Origin: Bacteroidales bacterium
GTDB lineage: Bacteria > Bacteroidota > Bacteroidia > Bacteroidales > UBA932
Direction of reading: 5' to 3'
Assembly (NCBI GenBank): GCA_024693285.1
Contig: JAILLE010000023.1
Location: 1 to 46,023, forward strand
DNA length: 46,023 nt
Made by a program: the position numbers and the translations under genes. Below, one piece after another: positions 15,638 to 24,233 of this stretch. The notes beneath the pieces were generated by a model. That model searched no databases, was not told where the DNA came from, and saw only the letters and a list, made by a program, of their open reading frames with translations. Positions within the stretch are counted from its first letter, which is position 1. Each line of letters opens with the position of its first letter.

Positions 15638-18600
15638 ATGAGAAGGATAGCGTTTGTATTATCACTGGCGTTAGCTTTGATGGTCACTTCGTGCGGACCT
15701 AAAGAGAAAAGAAATCAGGCCAAGCCGTTTTTCGTTCCTGTCGAGGAGACTCTGCTCCAAGATAAGACCATAACCGCCCAGGATGCGGAGCCAGGGCTTC
15801 CCAACCAATGGCTTGCCTTCCGTAAAGATATTCAGATAGAGGAAGTTCCGTCGTTGGCTGAGGCAAGGATCGCAGTTGACAGCAAATACTGGTTGTGGAT
15901 CAATGGGGAACTCGCCGTGTTCGAGGGTGGCCTCAAAAGAGGTCCTAACCCGACGGACAGCTATTTCGATGTGGTTGATTTGGCTCCTTTCCTGCGCGAA
16001 GGGGAGAACAAGATAGCCCTTCTTCTGGACTATTTCGGCAAAGATGGATTTTCCCATAAGACAAGTGACCACCCGCAGCTTTGGTTTGATTGTCCGGCTT
16101 TGGCCATTACCAGTGATGGCAGTTGGATGTCGAGGACTCTTCCGTCATACGGCACCGCGAATTGCCCGGTGCCGAATTTCCGTCTGTCGGAGTCCAGCAT
16201 ACTGTTTGACGCCAGGGAGGACATAGGGGATTGGATGTCTGGAGATCTTGAGGGATTCTCGCCGGCGGTCGTGGGGGAGAGTACTCTCGGTGCGCTTTTC
16301 AGGCGTCCTATTCCTATGTGGAAAGATTTTGGTATCAAAGATATAGCCTTCGAAAAACATTCGGGAGCGGAGCGGGACACCATCGTTGCCCTGCTGCCTT
16401 ACAATATGCAGATGACTCCAATCCTCGTTGTTAATTCCGACAAGTCGGGACGAAGGATCCTCATTGAGACTGACCATGCCCATGTGGGCGAGGAGTGTGT
16501 CCGCGCCGAGTACATAACCAAAGCCGGAAATCAGGAATATGAGTCACTCGGATGGATGAATGGCCAGAAAATAATCCTGACCGTCGACCATGGTGCGGAA
16601 GTCACTGGACTCAAGTATCGGGAGACCGGTTACGACACGACACCTGATGGTTCTTTCTCTTGTTCGGATCCCTTCTTCAACAAGTTCTGGGAGAAAGGCT
16701 TACGGACTATCTATGTCAATTCCAGAGACAATTTCTTCGATTGTCCCGAGCGGGAGAGAGGCCAGTGGTGGGGCGATATAGTGACCATTCTAGGAGAATG
16801 CTTTTACACATATTCTCCTTCCCTTCATGCCCTTGTCAGGAAAGGTATCCGGGAACTTGCCGGTTGGCAGCGGGACGACGACATCCTGTTCTCACCGATT
16901 CCCGGTAATTATGGAGTGGAACTGCCTTGCCAGATGCTTGCGGCCGTAGGTCCTTACGGATTCTGGACGTATTACATGAACACAGGAGACAAAGAGACAA
17001 TAGAACAGGTCCTTCCTGCCGTCGAAAGATATCTGGCTACCTACAAGATCGGCCCCGATGGCTTCACCGAGTGGCACGATGGCGACTGGAACTGGGGCGA
17101 CTGGGGTGACAACAGGGATATGCGCCTGCTTCAGGCGATGTGGTATTGCCTGGCGCTCCGTTCGGTCTCGGATATGTGTGATCTGGTCGGAGAGCCCCAG
17201 CGCGGCTCCGCCTATTGGGGAAAGATGGAGCAGCTCAGGGACGCGATCAACAAGATCGCTTGGACAGGGTCTTGCTACCGCTATCCGGATTACGATGGAG
17301 AGACTGACGAGCGTGTGCAGGCTCTTGCCGTTGTCGCCGGAATAGCTGGTACTGACAAGTATGACGCTCTGTTTGAGGTGTTTAAGAAGGAGGAACACGC
17401 CAGCCCTTATATGGAGAAATATGTGATGGAGGCGCTTTTCGCCATCGGTCACGGAGATTATGCTCTTGAGAGGACGAAGAGGCGTTACGAGTTTATGGTG
17501 AATCATCCTTTCTATGATACCTTGTTCGAGAACTGGAATGTGGGTATTAATGGAGACTGGGATTGCGGATCAGTCAACCACGCTTGGAGCGGTGGCCCTC
17601 TGGCCGTGTTCCCGACAAAGATGTTCGGGGTCTATCCTCTGGAAGCCGGTTGGACAAAGTTCTCTGTCAGTCCTGACAAGCATATATTTGATGAGGCCAG
17701 TCTCTCGTTCCCTACTGTAAAAGGGACCGTGTCGGTGTCTTTCAAACGCGAGAGTGACCATTGCCATCTTGAGGTTGAGGTTCCAGCTGGTTCAAAAGCC
17801 CAGGTCAATGTTCCTTGGGCTAACACAAATACTGAGGTAGGCCCCGGCAAACATTCTTTCGATCTTCGTACAGGTCCCGTCACCTTGACTGGAAATTTCA
17901 AATACCAGGATAAGAACCTTCCTGTCGATAAAAGGGTCGAGGATCTGCTTGGCAGGATGAGCGTAGAGGAGAAAGTCGCCCAGATCAGCGCCCAGTTGCT
18001 GTTTATGAATGAGTTCTACCAAAAGAGGGACTATGCCAAAGGACACGTCCGTAATGTGGGCCATTTCCTCCCGGACGGTGGCCTGCCCAACGATCCCAAA
18101 ACAGTCGCTGAGCGGATCAACGAGGACACAAAGAAGTCCATTGAGGCCAGCCGATGGGGAATACCTGTTCTCCAGAATGGAGAGGCCCTTCACGGAGCCC
18201 AGTGGGGCAACGCGACTTGTTTCCCGCAGAGCATAGGAATGGCCGCGACCTTTGATGAGAATCTGTATTCAAAAGTCGGAGAAGTTGTGGCTAAGGAACT
18301 TAGGGCTGTCGGAGTACGTCAGGTCTATGCCCCTGTCGTGAATATCACCCGCGACCAGCGGTGGGGCCGCGGACAGGAGAGTTATGGCGAGGATGTCTTG
18401 CTTAATTCCCGCATGGGAGTAGCCTATGTCAAATCCCTTGAGGAAGGTGGGATTGTTGCCACCCCGAAGCATTATGTTGACAATTACGGTGAGGGTGGAC
18501 ACGATTCCTTCGCCTCCCAAATGTCCTGGAGAGCCCTCAGGGAAGTCTATCTTGAGCCTTTCAGGGCATGTGTCCAGGAAGGTGGCGCTCGAGGTATAAT

Positions 18601-20077
18601 GGCTGCTTACAACTCTGTGGATGGAGTCCCCTGCAGTGCCAATAGTAAACTGTTGAAGGATATACTAAAGGACGAGTGGGGTTTCAAGGGAATAGTGATT
18701 TCTGATTACGGCGGAGTTGAGGGAGTCCACAGCAGCCAGCATATGGCCGAGTCCAATGCTGATGCCCTAGCGATGTGTCTTGAAAACGGCCTTGATGTTC
18801 AGATGGCTAATACTGATGACGGTCTGCTTCAATTGGTTAAAGACGGGAAAGTCAGCCAGAAAACCCTCGACGAGAGTGTCCGCAGGGTTCTGAGAATCAA
18901 GTTCGAGCTTGGCCTTTTCGATGAACCTTATGTCGACCCTGCAAAAGCGGCGACTATTGTCAGGAGCCCTGAACATAGGGAGCTGGCTTATGAGGCCGCC
19001 TGCAAGGCGATGACCCTTCTCAAGAACGATGGAATCCTGCCGTTGAGGCCCGGCTCGGTAAAGAGAATCGGTGTATTCGGACCTGCGGCGGATGTCCTCA
19101 ATGTGGGTGATTATAGCGGCGGCCGCGGAGGTTGGAAAGGCGACGGAGTCACACCCTGTGAGGGCCTGAAAGAGGCTTTCAAGGGATCGGCTGAAGTTGT
19201 TCTCAACAATGCGGGGCAGAATGTCGGCTCTCTCGCGAGATCTTGCGATGTGCTTCTTTTCTTCCCCACCATCACCGAGGAGGAGGGAAGTGACCGCAGC
19301 AGTTTCAAGATGCCCTCAGCTCACGAGGTAGCAAGAAGGGAGAAGACGAACGCGGTCATCATAGCCGACCAGCAGGAGAACCGTATCGAGGTGGATCAAG
19401 AGAAAATGGTCAGGGATCTGATAGCTACAGGCAAGCCGGTTGTCGTGGTGCTTCACAATGGGGCTGTCATTGATATAACTGATTGGGTGGACGGAACTTC
19501 CGCTGTTCTCGAGGCCTGGTATTCAGGCGAGCAGGGCGGTCGGGCTATAGCTGATGTGCTGACTGGTAAGAGGACTCCTGGAGGCCGTCTTCCTATGAGT
19601 TGGGTGAAGAGTGTGGGGCAGAATCCGTATTACTATTCTATCAAGCCCAGCGGCAGAGGCTACGGTTATGTTGAGAATGACGGCAAGCCGCTATATCCCT
19701 TTGGCTATGGATTAAGTTATACGACATTTAGTTACAGTGACTTCCAGATGCCAGAGTCGCTCGGTAAGGACGAGCCGCTTAAGATCAAGGTCATGGTGAC
19801 CAACACTGGCGAGGTCGAGGGAGACGAAGTGATCCAGGTATATTCCCATGACGAGATCGCTTCCGTCGCGCGTCCGCTGAAGGAACTTGTAGCTTTCGAG
19901 AGGGTGTCTTTGAAGCCAGGGGAGAGCAAGAACGTGGAGATTGAAGTTCCTTACCGTAGTTTCGCGATGTGGGACAAGAATATGAGATTCGGTGTCGAGG
20001 AAGGTTGGTTCGAGATTTGGCTCGGCAGAAATGCCGAGGAGAAAGCTGTCCCCGGCGGTCGTGTTTATGTGAAATAA
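15638..20077 (+). CDS. bifunctional GH78-GH3 fusion lipoprotein (rhamnosidase + beta-glycosidase)
   Basis: A 1479-residue lipoprotein (LMVTSCGPK) carrying two complete enzymes in one frame. Residues about 40-750 are GH78 alpha-L-rhamnosidase: N-terminal jelly rolls (VDSKYWLWINGE), the box DCPERERGQWWGD at about 367, the (alpha/alpha)6 barrel (DWNWGDWGDNRDMRLLQ) and a closing beta-sandwich (KGTVSVSF). At residue 756 the GH3 part starts with YQDKNLPVDKRVEDLLGRM, which matches the mature start of the separate GH3 at 21027. It includes GQESYGED, ATPKHYV, the nucleophile Asp1023 in VISDYGG, an acid/base candidate Glu in QQENRIEVDQEK, and an FnIII-like end (VQVYSHDEIA). The junction needs no frameshift and the GH3 part has no signal of its own. 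Likely removes rhamnose, then a beta-linked sugar, from one branch. Confidence 0.93.
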   Translation: MRRIAFVLSLALALMVTSCGPKEKRNQAKPFFVPVEETLLQDKTITAQDAEPGLPNQWLAFRKDIQIEEVPSLAEARIAVDSKYWLWINGELAVFEGGLKRGPNPTDSYFDVVDLAPFLREGENKIALLLDYFGKDGFSHKTSDHPQLWFDCPALAITSDGSWMSRTLPSYGTANCPVPNFRLSESSILFDAREDIGDWMSGDLEGFSPAVVGESTLGALFRRPIPMWKDFGIKDIAFEKHSGAERDTIVALLPYNMQMTPILVVNSDKSGRRILIETDHAHVGEECVRAEYITKAGNQEYESLGWMNGQKIILTVDHGAEVTGLKYRETGYDTTPDGSFSCSDPFFNKFWEKGLRTIYVNSRDNFFDCPERERGQWWGDIVTILGECFYTYSPSLHALVRKGIRELAGWQRDDDILFSPIPGNYGVELPCQMLAAVGPYGFWTYYMNTGDKETIEQVLPAVERYLATYKIGPDGFTEWHDGDWNWGDWGDNRDMRLLQAMWYCLALRSVSDMCDLVGEPQRGSAYWGKMEQLRDAINKIAWTGSCYRYPDYDGETDERVQALAVVAGIAGTDKYDALFEVFKKEEHASPYMEKYVMEALFAIGHGDYALERTKRRYEFMVNHPFYDTLFENWNVGINGDWDCGSVNHAWSGGPLAVFPTKMFGVYPLEAGWTKFSVSPDKHIFDEASLSFPTVKGTVSVSFKRESDHCHLEVEVPAGSKAQVNVPWANTNTEVGPGKHSFDLRTGPVTLTGNFKYQDKNLPVDKRVEDLLGRMSVEEKVAQISAQLLFMNEFYQKRDYAKGHVRNVGHFLPDGGLPNDPKTVAERINEDTKKSIEASRWGIPVLQNGEALHGAQWGNATCFPQSIGMAATFDENLYSKVGEVVAKELRAVGVRQVYAPVVNITRDQRWGRGQESYGEDVLLNSRMGVAYVKSLEEGGIVATPKHYVDNYGEGGHDSFASQMSWRALREVYLEPFRACVQEGGARGIMAAYNSVDGVPCSANSKLLKDILKDEWGFKGIVISDYGGVEGVHSSQHMAESNADALAMCLENGLDVQMANTDDGLLQLVKDGKVSQKTLDESVRRVLRIKFELGLFDEPYVDPAKAATIVRSPEHRELAYEAACKAMTLLKNDGILPLRPGSVKRIGVFGPAADVLNVGDYSGGRGGWKGDGVTPCEGLKEAFKGSAEVVLNNAGQNVGSLARSCDVLLFFPTITEEEGSDRSSFKMPSAHEVARREKTNAVIIADQQENRIEVDQEKMVRDLIATGKPVVVVLHNGAVIDITDWVDGTSAVLEAWYSGEQGGRAIADVLTGKRTPGGRLPMSWVKSVGQNPYYYSIKPSGRGYGYVENDGKPLYPFGYGLSYTTFSYSDFQMPESLGKDEPLKIKVMVTNTGEVEGDEVIQVYSHDEIASVARPLKELVAFERVSLKPGESKNVEIEVPYRSFAMWDKNMRFGVEEGWFEIWLGRNAEEKAVPGGRVYVK

Positions 20078-20092
20078 CAGAAAGGATTTGAT

Positions 20093-21016
20093 ATGGATAG
20101 AAGAGATTTTATTAAAGTGTCAGGGGCCGCTGCCGCGGGTATCGCCATTTCAGGTTGCGCTCCTAAGGTCTCGGATTGGAGCGATAAGGAAAAAGAATTG
20201 TTCGGGGAGAAGAAAACCGGCCATTTCACATTGACCCAGATTTCCTCGGCCACGGACACGATCGGGGAGTCATACCTATTGAAGACTTCCGGAGGGAAAG
20301 TTATTATGGTGGATGGGGGATACGCTTCTGATGTCCCTAATCTAAGGACCCATCTGAAGGAGGCGGGCGGCCATGTTGACCTCTGGTTTATAACCCATCC
20401 TCATGAGGACCACATGGAGGCTCTAGCAACCATTTTACAGGACAGGGGTGAGGTCACGATAGGGAAAGTTGTTTATTCCCGTGTGCCGGACGAGTTCCTT
20501 AACCTTGAGCCCGGAAGCGCGGACAACGCGAGGAGGTACTATAAGGCGATTGATGACCACGTGGGAAACACAGATTTTCTTGATATCCATAGCCTTACAC
20601 AACGATTCGACATTGACGGCATCGGTATTATGGTCCTGGGAGTCTCCAATCCGGAGTACAGGACCAATCCTTATAACAACCAATCGATGATCATCCGTTT
20701 TTGGGACGACAGCAAGAGTGTGGTCATCTTAGGAGATGCCGGTGTCGAATGTGGAGACAAAGCCCTTGCGGCTTATAAGGAATACCTTGACTGTGATTAC
20801 CTCCAGATGGCCCATCACGGCCAAAACGGCTGCTCGGAAGAGTTCTACAAGTCAATCAATTTCAGGGCGTGCCTGTGGCCGACACCAAGTTGGGTTTGGG
20901 AACCGGCTCCTGATAATGATTGGCTGAAGACTAGGGACACTCGCCGTTGGATGGACGAGAAAGGCATCACGGAGCATCATGTCAGTTGTGTTGAGAAAGA
21001 TTGGGTTTTGGTTTAA
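20093..21016 (+). CDS. metallo-beta-lactamase-fold hydrolase, Tat lipoprotein
   Basis: A 307-residue protein with the signal MDRRDFIKVSGAA and lipobox ISGCAPK. The body is a metallo-beta-lactamase fold of the ComEC-like type: VIMVDGGYA, the metal box THPHEDH (His102, His104, Asp106, His107), VILGDAGVECG and MAHHGQNG. The family includes esterases, lactonases and phosphodiesterases, so the reaction cannot be named; a hydrolytic step on an ester or phosphodiester substituent is the reasonable guess here. Export by Tat fits a metal enzyme folded in the cytoplasm. Its signal is nearly the same as that of the phosphoesterase at 7452, although the enzymes are unrelated. Gaps are 15 nt before and 10 nt after. 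Confidence 0.85.
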   Translation: MDRRDFIKVSGAAAAGIAISGCAPKVSDWSDKEKELFGEKKTGHFTLTQISSATDTIGESYLLKTSGGKVIMVDGGYASDVPNLRTHLKEAGGHVDLWFITHPHEDHMEALATILQDRGEVTIGKVVYSRVPDEFLNLEPGSADNARRYYKAIDDHVGNTDFLDIHSLTQRFDIDGIGIMVLGVSNPEYRTNPYNNQSMIIRFWDDSKSVVILGDAGVECGDKALAAYKEYLDCDYLQMAHHGQNGCSEEFYKSINFRACLWPTPSWVWEPAPDNDWLKTRDTRRWMDEKGITEHHVSCVEKDWVLV

Positions 21017-21026
21017 AGTGTTGATT

Positions 21027-23570
21027 ATGAATAGATTCTATCTTGTTTTATTGGCTTTTGTGGCGTTTTTTGCCATCAGTTCCACCTCCTATGCGCAGAA
21101 GTTACCTTATCAAGATGAGAGTCTGCCGATAGGGCAGCGGGTTGAGGACTTGCTCGGAAGGTTGACGGTGGACGAGAAGATTGATTTGTTGAGGGCGACA
21201 TCCCCCGCGAACGAGCGTATGGGATTCCCTAAATATTACCACGGTAATGAGGCTCTTCATGGGGTGGTCCGCCCAGGTCGTTTCACCGTGTTTCCCCAAG
21301 CCATAGCGTTAGCGTCTTCATGGGATCCGGATCTGCTATATAAAGTGACGACAGCCATCTCCGATGAGGCGAGAGCGAGATGGAACGAGCTTGATCAAGG
21401 AAGGCTTCAGACTAACCAGTTCAGCGACCTTCTCACTTTTTGGTCTCCGACTGTGAATATGGCAAGGGATCCTCGCTGGGGGCGTACTCCAGAGACCTAT
21501 GGTGAGGATCCGTTCCTTACCGGTGAGATGGGAACCGCGTTTGTGAAGGGACTCCAGGGTGACGATCCGAGGTATCTTAAGGTTGTCTCCACGCCGAAGC
21601 ATTTCGCGGCCAACAATGAGGAACATAACAGGTTTGAGTGCAATGCCATAATATCCGAGAAACAACTCAGGGAGTATTATCTTCCGGCTTACGAGGCACT
21701 TGTGCGAAGGGGACACGCCCAGTCCATCATGGCCTCTTACAATGCCATAAATGGGATTCCTTCGTCAGCCAACCCTTGGCTCCTGACCAAGGTCTTGAGG
21801 GAAGATTGGGGCTTTGACGGTTACGTTGTCTCTGATTGCGGAGGCCCTTCCACCCTTGTGGAAGACCATCATTATGTCGCGAAGGAGGAGACTGCCGCCG
21901 CCTTGTGCCTTCTCTCCGGCCTTGACCTTGAGTGTGGCGACTATTATTACATCGAGCCGCTTAAGAAGGCCTATAAGCTCGGAATGGTGAAGGATGAGGA
22001 CATCGACCGTGCCGCCAGAAGGGTCCTGACAGCGAGGATGCGGCTTGGATTTTTCGATTCCGGAAAAGATAATCCTTACACCAAGATTTCACCGGAAGTA
22101 ATTGGATCCGAGAAACATCAGGCACTTGCCCTGGATATGGCCAGGGAATCAATAGTCCTACTCAAGAACCAGAATAATATCCTTCCGTTGAAAAATGGCA
22201 AGATCAAGTCTCTTGCTGTCGTGGGTATTAATGCCGGGACTTGCGAGTTCGGTGACTATAGCGGAACCCCGGCCTCTGAACCGGTCTCTATCCTCGACGG
22301 GATAAAAGCCGCGGCCGGGAATGCGATAGCTGTGAAATATGCTCCTTGGGTGTCAGCCGCTGATGCGACAGAGACCATCGCCCCTGAGTTCTTCCCCGAA
22401 GGTCTCAAGGCTGAGTACTATTCCGGAACGGAATTGAAGGGGACTCCCAAGACCAGAACGGATGAATGGATTAATTTCGAGCCCACGAACCAGGCTCCCG
22501 ACCCGTTCATTCCTGATTCTCCGATGAGCGTGCGTTGGACGGGAACTCTTCGACCCTCTATTTCAGGCGAATATACCCTATGCCTAACCTCTGATGACGG
22601 TTGCCGCCTTTTTGTTGACGGCAAGCTCGTTATCGATGCTTGGGGAGGGCATGCGGTGCGTACGGACAAGGCCGCTTTGAGCCTAGAGGCAGGAAAAGAA
22701 TATGAGGTCAAGGTAGAGTATTACAATCTCCGTGACTATTCCGTGGCCCGTCTAGGCTGGGTTCCTCCCAAGGTGGCCGGACAGGACAGGCTCTCACTTT
22801 ATGGAAATGCCGGAAAACTCGCTAAGGAGTGCGACGTGGTCGTTGCTGTGATGGGTATAAACAAGTCTATTGAGAGGGAAGGAAAGGACCGTGATTACAT
22901 CACCTTGCCCGCCGACCAGCAGGAGTTCCTGCAGGAACTTTACCATGTCAATAAGAATGTCGTTCTCGTGCTTGTCGCCGGAAGCTCTTTATCCATCTTG
23001 TGGGAGGACAAAAATCTTCCCGCCATCGTCAATGCGTGGTATCCTGGTGAGAAAGGCGGCACCGCCGTGGCCGATGTCCTCTTCGGAAAATATAATCCTG
23101 CCGGCAGACTTCCTCTGACATATTACAACAGGATTGAGGATCTGCCGCCATTTGATGATTACGACATCACAAAGCGTACTTACAAATATTTCGAGGGCGA
23201 TGTCCTGTATCCTTTCGGTTACGGCTTGAGTTACACCAACTTCCGTTATTCCAATCTCAAGGTTGAGCCCAAAGGCGAGACAGTGGAGGTCACTTTCACT
23301 CTGAAGAATGCGGGTAAATATGACGGTGACGAGGTGGCCCAGGTTTACACCCGCCTTCCCGAATACGAGGGCAAGGCTCCCATCAAGGAGTTGAGAGGCT
23401 TCAAGAGAGTTCATCTCAAGAAGGGAGAGAGCAAGGTCGTGACTATTCCTCTTCGTCGTGAGGATCTTCGCTATTGGAGTGAGAGCCAAGACAAATTCAT
23501 TATCCCGAAAGGACTTCCCGAGATTATGGTCGGAGCCTCTTCGTCTGATATACGTCTTAGGTCTGAATAA
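21027..23570 (+). CDS. GH3 beta-glycosidase with inserted PA14 domain
   Basis: An 847-residue secreted enzyme with an SPI signal (MNRFYLVLLAFVAFF..SSTSYAQ). The GH3 barrel shows VEDLLGRLTVDEK, GNEALHGVV, PRWGRTPETYGEDP, TPKHFAANNEEHNR and the nucleophile Asp270 in VVSDCGG. A PA14 domain (about 457-598: LKAEYYSG, SDDGCRLFVDGKLVIDAWG) is inserted in the second GH3 domain, followed by MGINKSIEREGKDRD, where the acid/base Glu is expected, and an FnIII-like tail. This layout is common in beta-glucosidases and beta-xylosidases, where PA14 shapes the +1 site. An ATG at 20979 overlaps the previous gene and lacks a signal peptide, so 21027 is chosen. Confidence 0.95.
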   Translation: MNRFYLVLLAFVAFFAISSTSYAQKLPYQDESLPIGQRVEDLLGRLTVDEKIDLLRATSPANERMGFPKYYHGNEALHGVVRPGRFTVFPQAIALASSWDPDLLYKVTTAISDEARARWNELDQGRLQTNQFSDLLTFWSPTVNMARDPRWGRTPETYGEDPFLTGEMGTAFVKGLQGDDPRYLKVVSTPKHFAANNEEHNRFECNAIISEKQLREYYLPAYEALVRRGHAQSIMASYNAINGIPSSANPWLLTKVLREDWGFDGYVVSDCGGPSTLVEDHHYVAKEETAAALCLLSGLDLECGDYYYIEPLKKAYKLGMVKDEDIDRAARRVLTARMRLGFFDSGKDNPYTKISPEVIGSEKHQALALDMARESIVLLKNQNNILPLKNGKIKSLAVVGINAGTCEFGDYSGTPASEPVSILDGIKAAAGNAIAVKYAPWVSAADATETIAPEFFPEGLKAEYYSGTELKGTPKTRTDEWINFEPTNQAPDPFIPDSPMSVRWTGTLRPSISGEYTLCLTSDDGCRLFVDGKLVIDAWGGHAVRTDKAALSLEAGKEYEVKVEYYNLRDYSVARLGWVPPKVAGQDRLSLYGNAGKLAKECDVVVAVMGINKSIEREGKDRDYITLPADQQEFLQELYHVNKNVVLVLVAGSSLSILWEDKNLPAIVNAWYPGEKGGTAVADVLFGKYNPAGRLPLTYYNRIEDLPPFDDYDITKRTYKYFEGDVLYPFGYGLSYTNFRYSNLKVEPKGETVEVTFTLKNAGKYDGDEVAQVYTRLPEYEGKAPIKELRGFKRVHLKKGESKVVTIPLRREDLRYWSESQDKFIIPKGLPEIMVGASSSDIRLRSE

Positions 23571-23579
23571 GTAAAGAAT

Positions 23580-24209
23580 ATGAAAAAAGTCCTGCTGTTG
23601 GTTTTCATGCCTTTGATACTCCTCTCCAGGCCGGCTCAAGCTCAGGAGATCGAGGACAATACCTTTGGCGGCTGGGAGTTCTTCGAAGTCAATCACGACT
23701 TCGGGAAATCCCCCGTATTCGCCACCTTCTATTTCGAACATGACAACTACCAATACAAGCGTCTGGAATGTTGGTACACCAGGACAACTCTTGGAGTGAA
23801 ACTTCTTCCCTGGCTTAAGTTCGATGTGGCTTATGATTTCATCAGGGAACCTTCCTGGCTGACCCATAAAGCGGTAGCCGACCTTACGGCTTCTTTGAAG
23901 CAAGGTGGATTGAAAGTCTCGGTCCGGGAGCGCTACCAGCATGGCTGGACTCCGGAGACTGGCGATCAGAGTGACGTCCTGCGCTCTAGACTTAAAGTCC
24001 AATACGCTATCCCGGACTCACGGTTCAGCCCCTATTTGGCTGTCGAGGTGTTCACATGGGGTGACAAATGGAAGAAAACCAGGCATTATGTGGCTTGTGA
24101 CTACACTATCACAGACAAGGTTGAGTTTGAGGCTTACTATCTTTACTATGCTTTTAACTCTCTGCCGGCTGAACATGTCATAGGTCTCGGATTTAATTTT
24201 TATATTTAA
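23580..24209 (+). CDS. small outer-membrane beta-barrel-like protein, DUF2490-type
   Basis: A 209-residue protein with an SPI signal (MKKVLLLVFMPLILLSRPAQAQ). The rest is alternating aromatic strands: GGWEFFEVNHDF, VFATFYFEHDNYQ, TTLGVKLLPWLKFDVAYDF, LKVSVRERYQHG, SPYLAVEVFTWG, KVEFEAYYLYYAF, ending IGLGFNFYI with a C-terminal aromatic residue, as in outer-membrane barrels. It resembles DUF2490 proteins. No catalytic motif is seen. Within a glycosidase operon (9 nt after GH3, 24 nt before GH78) it may be a small pore or a surface-attached factor; this is inference. Confidence 0.7.
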   Translation: MKKVLLLVFMPLILLSRPAQAQEIEDNTFGGWEFFEVNHDFGKSPVFATFYFEHDNYQYKRLECWYTRTTLGVKLLPWLKFDVAYDFIREPSWLTHKAVADLTASLKQGGLKVSVRERYQHGWTPETGDQSDVLRSRLKVQYAIPDSRFSPYLAVEVFTWGDKWKKTRHYVACDYTITDKVEFEAYYLYYAFNSLPAEHVIGLGFNFYI

Positions 24210-24233
24210 AGGCTAATTACACTGGAACTGAAT

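Noticed and set aside
22989..24002. Minus-strand frame of 337 codons
   Set aside because: It is antisense to GH3 and the DUF2490-like gene, both well supported; it shows no domain, signal or promoter.
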